From: Pristionchus mayeri
Taxonomy: Eukaryota; Nematoda; Chromadorea; Rhabditida; Neodiplogasteridae
Direction of reading: 5' to 3'
Assembly: GCA_036245805.1 (NCBI GenBank)
Contig: BTRK01000006.1
Span: 24,708,365 to 24,772,364, forward strand
DNA length: 64,000 bases
Shown here: positions 23,150-34,990 of the stretch, in pieces
Position numbering within the stretch: the first letter of the stretch is position 1
Layout: the number at the start of each line of letters is the position of its first letter
Program-made: the position numbers and the translations under genes
Notes under the pieces: model-generated
Told to the model about the DNA's origin: nothing
The model's database searches: none
Seen by the model: the letters and a program-made list of their open reading frames with translations, nothing else

Positions 23150-25440
23150 ACTTAAATTCCGTGTTGAAGCAGTGTTTTGGAGTGGAAGAGAGTTGAGATG
23201 GGAGAGAGAGTTGATGAGATGAATCAATCGAGGACATTCATCGAAGAGCTTCAATTGCACGAAATTATTTTAAAATCATTTATTTATTTCCGCAGATCAC
23301 TCCTATCTCCATATTCTTTCATCCTCAATGTCCATGTTGTGTGCTCTGTCTTCGAATGGAATACACTGACATTACTGACATGCATAATGCCACATAATTG
23401 CTAATTTTTATCCTCAAACGAGCATAAAAATTTGAACTTTTAAGTAGACATATGCAGTGAAATGGGGGAACGACCGATGAAGACGTTGATTATAGATATT
23501 GACTCGTCCCACTCGCCAGACTTCTTTTCATGAACTCACAAGACGCTCATCATTCGAGTCGGTGGGAATGCCACATTAGTCCTCCTCTTGAAAGGTTCCA
23601 CGTAAGGTCCAACTTGATTGCAGCTATTTATCGAATGGTTGTGGGACCTAATATTACAAATAAAATATTTTGATATCGGGGTTGTCGAAGTTTTGGTTTC
23701 ATGTACTCATTTTAGGGGCTCCGTATTAAATTGACCGCATCGTTCGTAGTTAGTAGCCCATAGGGACTACTACCAATCGTAAACAATTATTCAGCAAAAT
23801 TTTTTAAAATCATTTTAGTGAACCGAACACTATGCACTAGAGCGTGCACAACGAATGAGAAAAATAGACTTGTTAATATATTTTGAATTAAGTCATTATC
23901 GTTTATTATACGTATAGTGTGCTTGATTTGACCTTTGACAAGTAAGACACTATTTTCTGCCAGTTATTGAGGATAACAAAAGATAGCGAAATTCTGACCA
24001 AAGTTAAAAAGAGCATAATTTAAAGTACTTCTCACAAAAAATTCAGACTGATTTGACCAACTTGAATTCTATTGCTGCTGACCCCCCTGAAATTATTTAC
24101 TCCCTCGCGATTCCTCTCCTATGCATTCCTCTTCTGTATTAGCCTCTCTGTTCTCGGATTTATCGGAATGAAGAAGTATGTATGTTACTTAGTCTATATC
24201 TGCAATGCTGAGCTACTCATCATTGGCAAAAATGAGAAATAGAGAGAGAGAGAGAGAGAGAGAATAACGAGCGAAGCATATCATCATGAGGTAACTATAC
24301 ATAAAATTGGCGAGTTCAAAGTAACTTTTCAAAATGATATTGAATTTATGAATAACTTACAGTAAGTTGCTTATTATTCCAAAGAATTCTTCTGTTTACG
24401 ATGTATCATGAAGTATAATTCCATGGTCAGACTTGTCCCAAGAATGGAAATTCAATCCGATTACAGATCATAAGTCGATGCCCTCTACCCAAAAACACGC
24501 TTGTTGAGTATTATCATCTGTCGGTCCAGTCATCCAAACCCACCGATTTCTAGGCATTTGCCTCTACGCGACTCACTCACATTCGATTCTCCAGTAGATA
24601 ACGGGAATCCATTCACTTGTATTCGTTTTCACAATTAGTTCTTATCTATTGACCCCTTATCCGGTGAAATTTCACTCTAAAAGGGAATGCAGACACTCGT
24701 GATTTTCCCCGACTGGGGAAACATTTTGGAATCGTTTATTCTGGCGAGTCCACGTGTGAACTCTATGAGTCAGAGGGAGCGAGGGGAGTATTTAGCCCCT
24801 TTCTATCTTCATCAACTTATTCCATCCAGTCCCCCTTCCATAGCATAATCATTGGCGCAAACTTACTTGGTTAACTCGCATTGATGTAAATGACCATACT
24901 TTCGTAAATTTGATCGTGCAAGTCTTTGAACTTCGCTCTCTAAATTATACTTCGCCCCTCTCCTTCTCTACATATGCACTCAAACACGCGAACTGTCGAA
25001 CCCACGAAGGGAGAGGGAAAGGGGGGGGGGGGGTAAACTAGGAGTGACTCACACCGTTGATAGTTTGTTCTCGTGGTCTCCCTTCAATCGTCGTTTTTGC
25101 AGAGAGAGGGAGAGTAATCGTTCCGTGTTCATCGAATATCCCATTGAGATCCCGCCTACTTATGGAGGAGAAGGGAATGAGGGATGGAAGTCACACTCGA
25201 CTAATCTCTTCCCTTCCATTCCTTCTAATTGGACTATCCAACACTTTTCTGATCCCTGCTTCAACTTGAGATTTCTTCTTAGAAACGTGCATCTTCTCAT
25301 CCCAATCCTTGAACCGTCTCAAATGCGTTCATGTTTCTCTTCTCTCTGTGTTTTGTCTTTCCTGTTCTCCTAAACAATTGCAACTATTGTATAAATCCTC
25401 CATTCAGATCTCTTCCATTATTCGGATCCTCTTCGACTTC
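23150..25440. other. Intergenic, AT-rich, no supported gene
   Basis: No exon chain or family motif seen. It contains a short (AG)n run at 24240-24262 and a G-run at 25020-25032. The right end should hold the promoter of the large TIL-domain gene that starts at 25446. Confidence 0.45.
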
Positions 25441-25445
25441 TGAGA

Positions 25446-28400
25446 ATGAGACGAATTCTCCTATTGGTGAGTAATTTCTCTTCTATTTTTTTACTTAACC
25501 GATCGAATTCATCGGTTCTTCATAGTGTTTATCACTCGGTTCCATGTCGATTGGGCCGGCTATCAAATGTGGCCGGTGAACCGCTGACCTTGATTTGCAC
25601 AACATTTTTTGCAGATTTACTTAGATGATATATAATAGAATTAGGGTGATCGTGTCTGCATGCATACTGTGGGTTCAAATCTCTCACGTTCTCCATCTTC
25701 CTAATTGCAGTTTCTCGTCTTCGAAGTGACCATAGGAACTACAGACACGAGTGAGAATCAGTTGAAGATCGGGAAGGGGGAGAAATTGATACCGTTGATT
25801 CCTAGATATTAATTGAGCTTCGAATATTGAACTTAAACGAGTGTCGAAATTCCATTAATGGGGCAACGAAAGCCCCTTTCCTTGAGGTTCTGCTCGTCCT
25901 TCGTGTGGGGAGGGCGAAGTGTACGACAACTGCCCCAATTCGTGCTACGAACCCGTGTGTGGAGACAATGTGAGTTCACTCCTCTCCCATTCCTCCTTCA
26001 GTCCTCTCAGGGAATGCAATTGTGTGCTGGAATCATCAGCTGCGATCCTCCCAAGTGTGTGTGCGATCGATCGAAGGATTACGCCAGAGATCCTTCCACT
26101 GCGAAATGTGTCAAGAGGAATATGTGTCGTGAGTTTGCATCTACCAATTATAGACATTATTTTGCTTTGTGGAATAGAAAGTGGGCATAACAGTATGGAT
26201 AGTGAAAGCGGAATTTGTCAGTATACAATATGATAGAACAGTATATTATTCAGCCTCGTGGACAGTGAACCCATGCATGACAGTGAAGTGTTCATCTGGA
26301 ACGGTGTGCGAGGCCAAGAATGGAAAGGCAAGATGTGTAAAGGAATCCACCATTCAACCATGTTCGTCTTCCCTACTCATCACTCCAAAGGTTGAATCTT
26401 CTCCCTTGCAGCTCCAGTGACTCTGAATGCGTGTGCAGTCACTCTGTGCATGGAGGGATCAGTGTGTGTGGAGGAGGGAGGAGTCGCCAGATGCATCTTT
26501 CCCCCAGGGGGAAACAACTGCACTCTCCCATTCGAGGAATGGAGGGAATGCGCATCGTGTGAACCATCCTGCGAGATTAGAACTACCGTGAGTGAATACT
26601 CAATTGTACCCCCATCACTCCATCCCATTGTCGAGTATTCTCACCCACTTCTCTTTCCTTTGAGGTGTGTAACAAGATGTGTCAACCTTCTCGTTGCATG
26701 TGTCGACGAGGATTCTTCAGGAGCACAGAAGGCAAATGTGTCACTGAGAACGATTGTGATGCAGCTGCAGTGAGCATTGATCTTTGATCTCTGATTCATC
26801 CTCACTTTAGATTACTCCTACTCCACTCAGTTGCTACCGTGCTAACGAAGAGTACAGAGAGTGTTCCTCTGCCTGCGAACCAAACTGTAGAGAAAAGGAC
26901 CAGGGGAAGGTAAGCACTCCAGAAAGGATTGATCATAAGGTGCACGCTGAATTACCTGAAATACATAATAAGTAGATAATAGCTGACCTTTTCGACCCCC
27001 TTGCAATAGATTTTGAATAAATTGGAAGTAAGAATAACACTAATCTACTAAGAGCTATTTTCTCCGGTGGACGCAAGATATTCCGACCTATCATTTAGAT
27101 GTGCATCGCCATGTGCAAACCCCCCTCGTGTCAGTGCAAGGATGGATTCTACAGGGCAGAGAACGGAGAGTGCGTCCCTCCCCATCAGTGCACGGTGAGG
27201 AGAGGGGAAGAGAGGGGAGTGGGCTGGGCATCGCAGGCTTCCTCCACTCCCCCGTGCAAGGCCAACGAGCAATTCCTCACTTGCTCCTCCATGTGCGAAC
27301 CACAATGCGGGCAGTACCAACCGGTGGGAGGAGGAGCATCGAATACTTCTAATGACTGCATTAGATTCCGTGTATTGTGATGTGTGGATCTCCGAAGTGT
27401 CAGTGCAGGAATGGATTCTATCGCAATTCAAATGGTGATTGCGTGACCAGAAAAGTGTGCGAAAAGGTATCTTTCCAATATAATATACAACATTATGAGA
27501 AACAGGGCGATATCCTTTTCAAAATCTTCCATTCTGCACCACTTCAAATAGGTGTTCCAGTCCCCTAATCCGTCGACTCCTGGTCATCCCTCGTGCAAGA
27601 GGAATCAGATCTTCGCCCAGTGCTCCTCCGCCTGCATTCCCAAGTGTGGAGAGTATGCAGTGGTACGATAGTCTAATTGGATAAGGTAATCGATTTGGTT
27701 GAGCGTCCATGCATGGCGATGTGCGGTCCTCCCAAATGTCAATGTGGCCAGGGATTCTATCTAGACAATCACGGAGAATGTGTGACCAGAGAAGAATGCG
27801 AGAGAGTAAGGGACACTCTAGGCTATAGGTTAATTCTCCTCTTTAGCAATCTTCCACTCCCAAGACTCCTTCTCAATCAGATTGCCAACCGAATGAGATA
27901 TTCAGAGAGTGTTCATCCCAATGCGAGGAGAAATGCGGAGAGAACTTGGTCAGTCTTCTCTCTCCTTCACCCTTCCAATTCTATATTTCAGACTCGTGCT
28001 TGTCCTGCCTCTTGCGGTCCTCCCAAATGTCAGTGTGATGATGGATTCCTCAGGAACGAAGAGGGAGAATGTGTACTCAAGTCGGAGTGTGTAGTGAGAA
28101 CATATTGAGAAGGGATATCAACGTATTCGTTCAGCCTCGTGGTCCTCGCAGTCAAGCAGACTGCGGTCCCAATATGACATTCACGAACTGTTCCTCCCCT
28201 TGCCAAGCCATGTGCGGAGATTACGTTGAGGTTAATGCTCTGATAACAGTCAATGACCTAGCATATTCGGCTATTACATTGAAACGGCGAAAGAAAGAGT
28301 GCATGTCCCTTCTTCTTCAGAAGCCGTGCATCGAGAGATGCGATCCCCCGAAGTGTGAATGCAATCGTGGATTCTACTTCAATCGAGTGGGAGATTGCGT

Positions 28401-29365
28401 GAACAGAGAAGACTGCGAACTGGATGGTGAGTAGTTCATTAGGATGGAATGATGAAGAAGATCTTCCAGTTCCCTTCACTTGTGCCAATGTCGACTGCAG
28501 GAGTGGAATGGTGTGCAACATGACGAATGGAGAACCAGTCTGCGTCAATCCTGGCTAGTCATTTAAATTTAGGCTGATATGTGATTCATTTCCGTTATAA
28601 CTCAAACAGTATTCGATTCAGAGTCCAATCCAAAATTATGTATGTATTTCCAGAAGTGCTCACATGCAATACGGTGAAGTGTGCGGGAGGACATCGATGC
28701 GAGATCAGTCCAGAGGGAAATCCCACCTGCATTCCATCCAGTCAGAGTTGAATTAGACAGTGACCATTCAATGGCACATCCATTCATCTCCTCCTTCTTT
28801 CAGTCACTTGTGCCAATATCCGATGTGCTGGTAAGTGCCGAGACACTCCATCTGGCCCCGTGTGTGGTCCTCGTCCCCTGATCCTCCCCATCTCAGTCGG
28901 CCCCACTTCCTCTCCGGGTATCTGATCTTCATTGACCAATTCATTGTTGTACAAAATAGCTTTACTAACCCTAACGATACGGATAAATGAGTGATTGTCC
29001 CTTGGGTGGATGGGTGTAGTCCCTTGTCATTCAGTCCTCTCTGCAGGATGTCCTTCCAATGAAGAGATTCGAAACTGCACCAACAAATGCAATGAACCAT
29101 TCTGCGGAGATGAGAACTATGTCAGTCAGGCTAATTGTAGACTACCTCCTTTGTGCTTGCAATAGAAGGGACATGGATGGTATGCTTGGGGGGATCCTTC
29201 ATCCCCTCTATTCTCTTCTCTTCGTAGGCTCGTCGTTGTGCTCTCGTTTGTCTCACTCCAGAGTGTGAATGCATCGATGGATTCGTGAGGGATCGAGAGA
29301 AGGGATGTGTCAGGAGTAGAGAGAGGAGAGGAAGAGGGAAGACCGCTCTGTTCGACGAGGAATGA
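25446..29365 (+). CDS. Secreted multi-TIL-domain protein, last domain broken by a MITE
   Basis: Signal peptide MRRILLLFLVFEVTIGTT is made by joining exons at 25446 and 25711. Seven complete TIL (trypsin-inhibitor-like, ten-cysteine) domains follow, each usually split over two exons. Typical second halves are CxPPKCQCxxGFYRxxxGECVxxxxC, near 26050, 26670, 27100, 27380, 27715, 28000 and 28330. Four-cysteine follistatin-N-like modules sit among them (26265, 26420, 28465, 28655, 28805). An eighth TIL begins at 29047 and reaches GCVR at 29313, where the inserted MITE gives a different tail and a stop at 29363-29365. The join after VNPG at 28553 needs a GC donor; otherwise the protein ends at 28558. 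Likely an extracellular protease inhibitor, as is known for the TIL family; the target is unknown. Confidence 0.75.
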
Positions 29366-29673
29366 AATTTTCTCTTCCGGAAGAATGAGAGGGTGGGGAA
29401 AGTCTTCCGGAAGAGCAGTCTCGTAAAACTTCCGATGGTGAAAATCAAGTCAAAATTTCATGCAAATGCATCTTGCCGTATCCTAATACCATATTTAAAC
29501 TAGTTCTTCACAAAATGACTTAAAATCCGCTCTAAAAACGCTCCAACACAGCATTTTTCCTGTCCCTACTCTTCCGGAAGACTTTGCACTTCCCCCTCCC
29601 TCTTCCTCATTCCTCGCTCTCTCCCTCGAAAGAGCGGCAGAGTCTTCCTCTTCCTCTTCCTCTCCGCACTCTA
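29317..29673 (+). mobile_element. hAT-type MITE, family 1, copy 1 (in TIL exon)
   Basis: A 357-bp element with ends tagagagaggagaggaag and cctctccgcactcta, flanked on both sides by the exact 8-bp target duplication GTCAGGAG (29309-29316 and 29674-29681). Eight-base duplications and a TA-G terminal motif fit hAT transposons. It has no coding capacity. It interrupts the last TIL exon just after GCVR. The flank beyond the right duplication still reads as a TIL end (REEC) and runs to a TGA near 29735. Confidence 0.92.
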
Positions 29674-29943
29674 GTCAGGAGAGAAGAATGCACGAAAAGA
29701 GAAGACCAGATGGAGGAACAGGGTCACCATTCCTGATCAACCACCTAATTGTTCTCTTGAAACTAAGAATGCATATTCCATCTATGTTGTGAAACTAATA
29801 AATGAGCACGCTTTGTGGTGCTGACATTTTTTTCGTATGCATTTCGCGACTTGTGCCATCTTTAAATGCAACTTCCGATTCATCAGCGATCGATCCTCTT
29901 TCCTTGTGAATTCCTCTCTCTATATCTCATACTCATCTTCCAG

Positions 29944-31011
29944 TTTCCTCTCGATGCTCGAGGAGGAATTGCGGCATCGCTGCTCGTTGCATCGAAGAGA
30001 GAGGAAGGGCCAAGTGTGTGCCCCTATACTGTAAGTTATCCATCCACATGCACGAATCAATCAACATTTTCAGTCAGCAATGAGAAGTCAATGGATGCAT
30101 CTTTCTCTCCATCAGAAGGAGTTTCTCCTCCCCCTCTCCATTCCTTCCCTTCTCTTCCTGATTCGTGCGACCAAGTGAAGTGTCTGGATGGAGGAATCTG
30201 TGTCATGGAGGAGGTATTCCATTGCCGAGTCGCATTATCTTTTCGACGATCGTTAGACGTTCCATTGAACTCCAGTGTGTTAGATTGGCCGATAATCGAT
30301 GTCTTCGCAGGTGAAGTGTATCTCTGGTCCGTGCAAGCCCGTCCCCAAGTGCAGAGATGGTCCTTCTCCCTCCGCTCTCTCCGAAGACTCCGCAGGTGAG
30401 ATCAACCCTTCTTCTATTGAAATGCTCAAGCATCCACGATTCTCTCAGTTTCCTCTGGATACGGCTCCGTCTACCAGCCATACGCTGATCACTGTGGCCA
30501 ACTGAGATGCAAGAGTGGAGAGGAATGCATGATGGAGAGAGTGAGTGCTCGACTCCTCTCTCTATCTATCCTTCTCCTCTGCAGATTCCCTGTTTCACTC
30601 GTCCGTGCAAGAAAGGAGCGATCTGTCGACCCTCCAATCAAGTCTGTCACAAGGAACACGAGGTGGTCGAGTCTCTCTCAGAATGAGTGTATCAGCTAAA
30701 TTCATAATTCCTTTCTCCTTATCTTCTCTCTCTTAGGTGTGGGACAACTGCTTCCACGGCTGTGGAGAAACATGCCAGAACAGGAATCCAGTGAGTAGCA
30801 ATGAGTCCTTCCCTCATCGAGATATCACTTGAGACATGTACTGAACAGTGTGGTCCTGGAGGATGCATCTGTGATACTTTCTACATCAGGGACGAATTTT
30901 CCGGTACTCTAGACCTTTTTTCCCAGTGAATTCGATGTAATCGCAGGAGAATGTGTCCGTCTCGAGAATTGTCCATCCAGCCGTGATATCCCCATACAGA
31001 AACCAAGTTGA
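29944..31011 (+). CDS. Secreted cysteine-rich protein: four-Cys modules plus TIL, 5' end not found
   Basis: Exon at 29944 (SSRCSRRNCGIAARCIEERG) is a four-cysteine module. A second module DSCDQVKCLDGGICVMEE joins VKCISGPCKPVPKC near 30311. The next exon (HCGQLRCKSGEECMMER) joins IPCFTRPCKKGAICRPSNQV, which flows into a TIL domain (VWDNCFHGCGETCQNRNP and QCGPGGCICDTFY...CVRLENC). The frame ends in TGA at 31009-31011. The first coding exon with a signal peptide is missing from my model: ATGs at 29837 and 29866 are in other frames. It may once have been continuous with the modules that follow at 31126, because no in-phase donor was found before the stop. Confidence 0.6.
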
Positions 31012-31125
31012 TACTCTTCATTTGGAATTTAAAAAAGAGATAATGAACAGGAGCCCTCACTATAGACTCCTTCCCTTCATCTCCCCCTTCCTCCTCCTCC
31101 ATCAACCCTCTTCCACCTCCCCAGA

Positions 31126-34107
31126 CTTGCGAAGGATTCGAGTGCCCCGAAGGACAAATGTGCACACTCCCTCCGGTAAAATTAACTGGAATACCTCGAT
31201 TGAAAGAATCTTCCTCATTATCTCCTTCCAGATGGCTTGTCCCACTCTTCCATGCACTCGTCGTCCCACGTGTGTCTCCCTCCCCTCCCTCCTTCAGGAC
31301 GAGACCATTCCCTCCTGTGAGGGCCACTCCTGTCCCAAGGGGCACAAGTGCCAATTACAACAGGTAGCAAAGAACTCCTCACTTGTTTCATGTGATTCGC
31401 TTGCAGGTCACTTGCATACGAGCTCCTTGCCATCCGATCCCCCAGTGTGTTATTGATATGGTTCCGCCCACTTGCACTCTCCCGTGTCGCTATGGACAGA
31501 CTTGTGTTCTGGAGACGGTGAGGAAATCATCCCTCCCCCCCCGAGGGACACCCACTCCCATCAGGTCATCTGCAAGAGGGCTCCTTGTCCTCGTCGTCCC
31601 TCGTGTCGTCTCCTCCAGGTCGATCCCATTCCTCAGACTTGTGCTGCTGTCTCCTGTCTCGTAGGGGAGACTTGTGCGATAGAACCAGTGAGTGATCATC
31701 TCCCTACCCTCTCTCATCTCTTCAGTTGCCATGTCTCGTCGCTCCTTGTCCCACTCGTGCAATCTGTCGACCAATGAAGAAGAGATGCGAGAAGCAGAAT
31801 GAGGTTCAATTTGCACATCACTTTCAAGTATTTTTGATGGACCGCGCTTAAAGTAGGACTCTCGGCAAAGTAGCCACATCGATAGAAGGGAGGTTCCACC
31901 CTCCAAAGATCATAGCGCGAGCTAGGAAGTGGTCCATCATCGGTATAGCTCAGTGGTAGAGCAGCCGTCATGTAATTGGAATGTTGTGGGTTCGATTCCA
32001 GTTTTTGAGTTTTTGACAACACTTCAAGATATTTGAATTCGCGCACTTCCCTGGCCCATCAAGCGTCCATGGCACTCAGCCAACTAATCATAACTCTGTT
32101 GAGAGCAGAGATATTAATGAACTTTTTTAAAGGGTCCAAAGTTGAACTTTGCCTACAGTCCTCCTTTAAGAGACCATCCACGAGAGAACGGAAAAAGTCA
32201 CGGATGGTCGAAATTCAAATAATTCTCAAACTTTTTTCCTGGAGTGGTACTCCCAAATGCTGATTGCCAGGGTACATGATAATGGTCAGATATCGATTTT
32301 GAAAAAGTTACCGTAACCTATCGATTTTGGGGTTGAAAAATGAGATATCTCCAAAATAAAATGTTTATAGTTTTTCTGGCGTATTTTCACCCGTAGAAAA
32401 CTAATTTCAATGTTAGAACTCGAGAAAATGCGATTGTAAAATGCTAGGTTCGAAAAACTGCTCAAAAAGTGACAAAACCCGAGATAACTAATTAATTTAT
32501 GAACTGTCTTAAGCGATGCTTATATTTTGAAAACTTCAACATGTACCCAGTATACGATATTTTTTACAGAATTTTAAAAATGCAGCCCGTTAGGTTTTCG
32601 CGAGCTCAAAGTCGACTCCCAAGAACAGACGCAAACCAGCACATAAGGTCAATATAGAGATAGGCGCCTGACCTTATGCTAGAAATGTAGAGCACGATGA
32701 GCTGAACATTTCATCCGTTGAAAGTGAGTCTCTATATTTTCGTTGAAGCGTGCTACAGCGCCTAGAAGTTGGCTAGAAACGGACAAGTCCCCGAGAGAGC
32801 GCGCTCTAACCGTCTGCCGCTCTCGCCACCTGACCTCCCTCTCCTTCCCCTCCATTTAGCGCTCTCTCAGGGCGCCTCTTCCGCCTTTTCTGACAACTTC
32901 TAGGCGCTGTAGCACGCTTCAACGGAAAGATAGAGGCTCACTTTCAACAGATGATATGTTCAACTCATCGTGCTCAACATTTTTAGCATTTTTAGCATTT
33001 TTTAGCGGTCAGGCGCTTATCTCTATATTGACTTTATATGCTGGTTTGCGTCTGTTCTTGAGATTCGACTTTGAGCTCGCGAAAACCAAACGGGCTGCAT
33101 TTTTAAAATTCTGTAAAAAATATCGTATACTGGGTACATGTTGAAGTTTTCAAAATATAAGTATCGCTTAAGACGGTTGATAAATTAATTAGTTATCTCG
33201 GGTTTTGTCACTTTTTGAGCAGTTTTTCGAACCTAGAATTTTACAATAGCATTTTCTCGAGTTCTCACATTGAAATTCGTTTTCTACGACTGAAAATACG
33301 CCAGAAAAACTATAAAACCTTTATTTTGGAGATATCTCATTTTTCAACCCCAAAATCGATAGGTTACGGTAACTTTTTCAAAATCGATATCTGAAAATTC
33401 TCATGTACCCTGGCAATCAGCATTTGGGAGTACCACTTTGGGAAAAAAGTTTGAGAATTATTTGAATTTCGACCATCCGTGACTTTTTCATATCTGTTAT
33501 GTTCTCTGGTGGACGACCTCTTAAGATACAATAGGAATGGTTTCTCGGAGTGTCAAATTTCCGTTCCAGATGTGGAGTGAATGCTTCACTGGATGTGAAG
33601 CCACGTGCGGAACGAAGAACAAAGCGAGTATTCACAATAACTATTAACCACCCTCATTATTCGGTATCTCTCAGATGTGCACGATGCAATGTGGACCGGG
33701 AGGATGTCAGTGTGCAAGAGGATTCATCAGAAATGAGATGAATGGTTGAGTAGAAATGTTTATCACACGAATACGACGTCTAGGAAGAGGAATAACTCGT
33801 TGCAAAGGTAATTGATTGTAGGAGAATGTGTCCTGGAGCGAGATTGCCCCCTCGATGATCAATCTGAGAAGTGCCCCTCCAATGAGATATACGATCGGTG
33901 TTTCCATGGATGCGAAGCTACTTGCGATGATCTCATACCTGTGAGAATTCAATTCCAACCCCATCCACCTGGTTATTCTTCCTTTCTCAGTTCTGCACTA
34001 AGCAATGTGGACCGGGTGGATGTCGATGCAGGAGTGGATTAGTGAGAGATCCCTCCACCAAGGAATGCATCCCTCAATCGGAATGCAGTAGAAGGACATA
34101 CGGATAG
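31126..34107 (+). CDS. Secreted cysteine-rich protein with two terminal TIL domains; intron holds a foldback
   Basis: Four modules of the pattern CxxxxCPxGxxC...VxCxxxPCxPxPxC run from 31126 to 31800 (CEGFECPEGQMCTLPP, CEGHSCPKGHKCQLQQ, CTLPCRYGQTCVLE, CAAVSCLVGETCAIEP). The exon ending RCEKQNE at 31801 feeds, across a 1.77-kb intron with a tRNA-like relic and a giant hairpin, into MWSECFTGCEATCGTKNK at 33568. That is exactly the TIL start that follows the same module in the gene upstream. The next exons complete it (QCGPGGCQCARGF) and add a second TIL (KCPSNEIYDRCFHGCEATC ... CIPQSEC), stopping at 34105-34107. The intron after TKNK has a GC donor (GCGAGT). First exon unresolved. Confidence 0.65.
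31941..32006 (+). other. tRNA-like relic in intron
   Basis: GGTATAGCTCAGTGGTAGAGC is a textbook tRNA D-arm with A box, and GGGTTCGATTCC is a B box. The anticodon stem has two mismatches, position 33 is not T, and the acceptor stem does not pair. Likely a tRNA pseudogene or SINE head, although A and B boxes could still bind TFIIIC. Confidence 0.45.
32165..33526. mobile_element. Large foldback (hairpin) element in intron
   Basis: Two arms of about 620 bp are near-identical inverted copies (32165-32790 and 32880-33526). For example 'accatccgtgactttttc' near 33470 mirrors 'gtcacggatggt' near 32196, and 'ccgttaggttttcgcgagc' near 32588 mirrors the sequence near 33080. The loop of about 90 bp is rich in 'gagagcgc'. 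Both arms give the same small frame (KSRMVEIQIILKLF). The ends are 'ttaagag'/'ctcttaa'. No transposase. Confidence 0.88.
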
Positions 34108-34856
34108 AATATCGATCGAATGCGGTTGAACAAATGTTATCTCTCTTCCGACTCTCAAATTTTCTAATTATATAACCTCAAAGTGGCTGGTATCCGTTTA
34201 TTTCGCATCGATAAAGTTTTTCTTAAATTCGCACGTTTATGTAAAGCAGCAGCAACTCATGATCGTCTCTGAATGAGCAAGAAAGGAGGATCATAAAATT
34301 TCCTTAATCTGAATCTGATGAAGACGGCAAAACAGCTAATATCTCAGCTCCAGTTCCTCGTGCTGAGCATAACCCATTTTCTCGTGATAAGCAGAACCGA
34401 TTTCCTCTTGATCAGTGAGAGGTCTCACATTCAGAAAAAAAACAAAGAACTAATTTTGATTGTCACGCTTTTGGTATGCTTTTCAGTTGCACTGAAAATC
34501 GGTGACTCATCTCTCTAGCTGATCATTTGTTCCTTTGCTCTCTCTCAGTCTAAAAAAGAAGAAGAAGTGAGAGAGAGAAGTGAGAGAAGAAAGGGAGGGG
34601 AGGGAGGGGAGCGAGGGAAGAGGGGGGGGGGAGATTGGGCAACGATCGTTCACCGAATGTCCCCGTTTCCTTCTTCTTATACCCCGAGGAGGAAGAAGAG
34701 TTGACGGCTGTGGCTCATGTCATTATACGCAAAAGACTGGAATCTATTCAATCAGTTCGATCTTGAACTACTCGATTGCTCTGATAGTTGATTCGCTGAC
34801 ACATTCATTGCCCTGCCGAATTGCTCATTTCGAGATCTAATTGTTTTTTCGAGCAC

Positions 34857-34900
34857 TATAAAGGCTCCTCTTCAGTTCTTAATCCTAGACTCGTATAAAA
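34857..34900 (+). promoter_or_regulatory. Tandem TATA-like boxes before the small cysteine-rich gene
   Basis: TATAAAGG at 34857-34864 and TATAAAA at 34894-34900 lie about 130 and 95 bp before the ATG at 34991. The opposite-strand paralog at 40065 also has TATAAAGG at a matching distance, which supports a real core promoter. Confidence 0.5.
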
Positions 34901-34990
34901 GATTGAGAAGCTTCGTTCGTACCGTGGATTTCCCTTTCACTCCATTTTCATCTAAGGGAATCACTTGCAGTTCACCACTTCATCGTAAGA

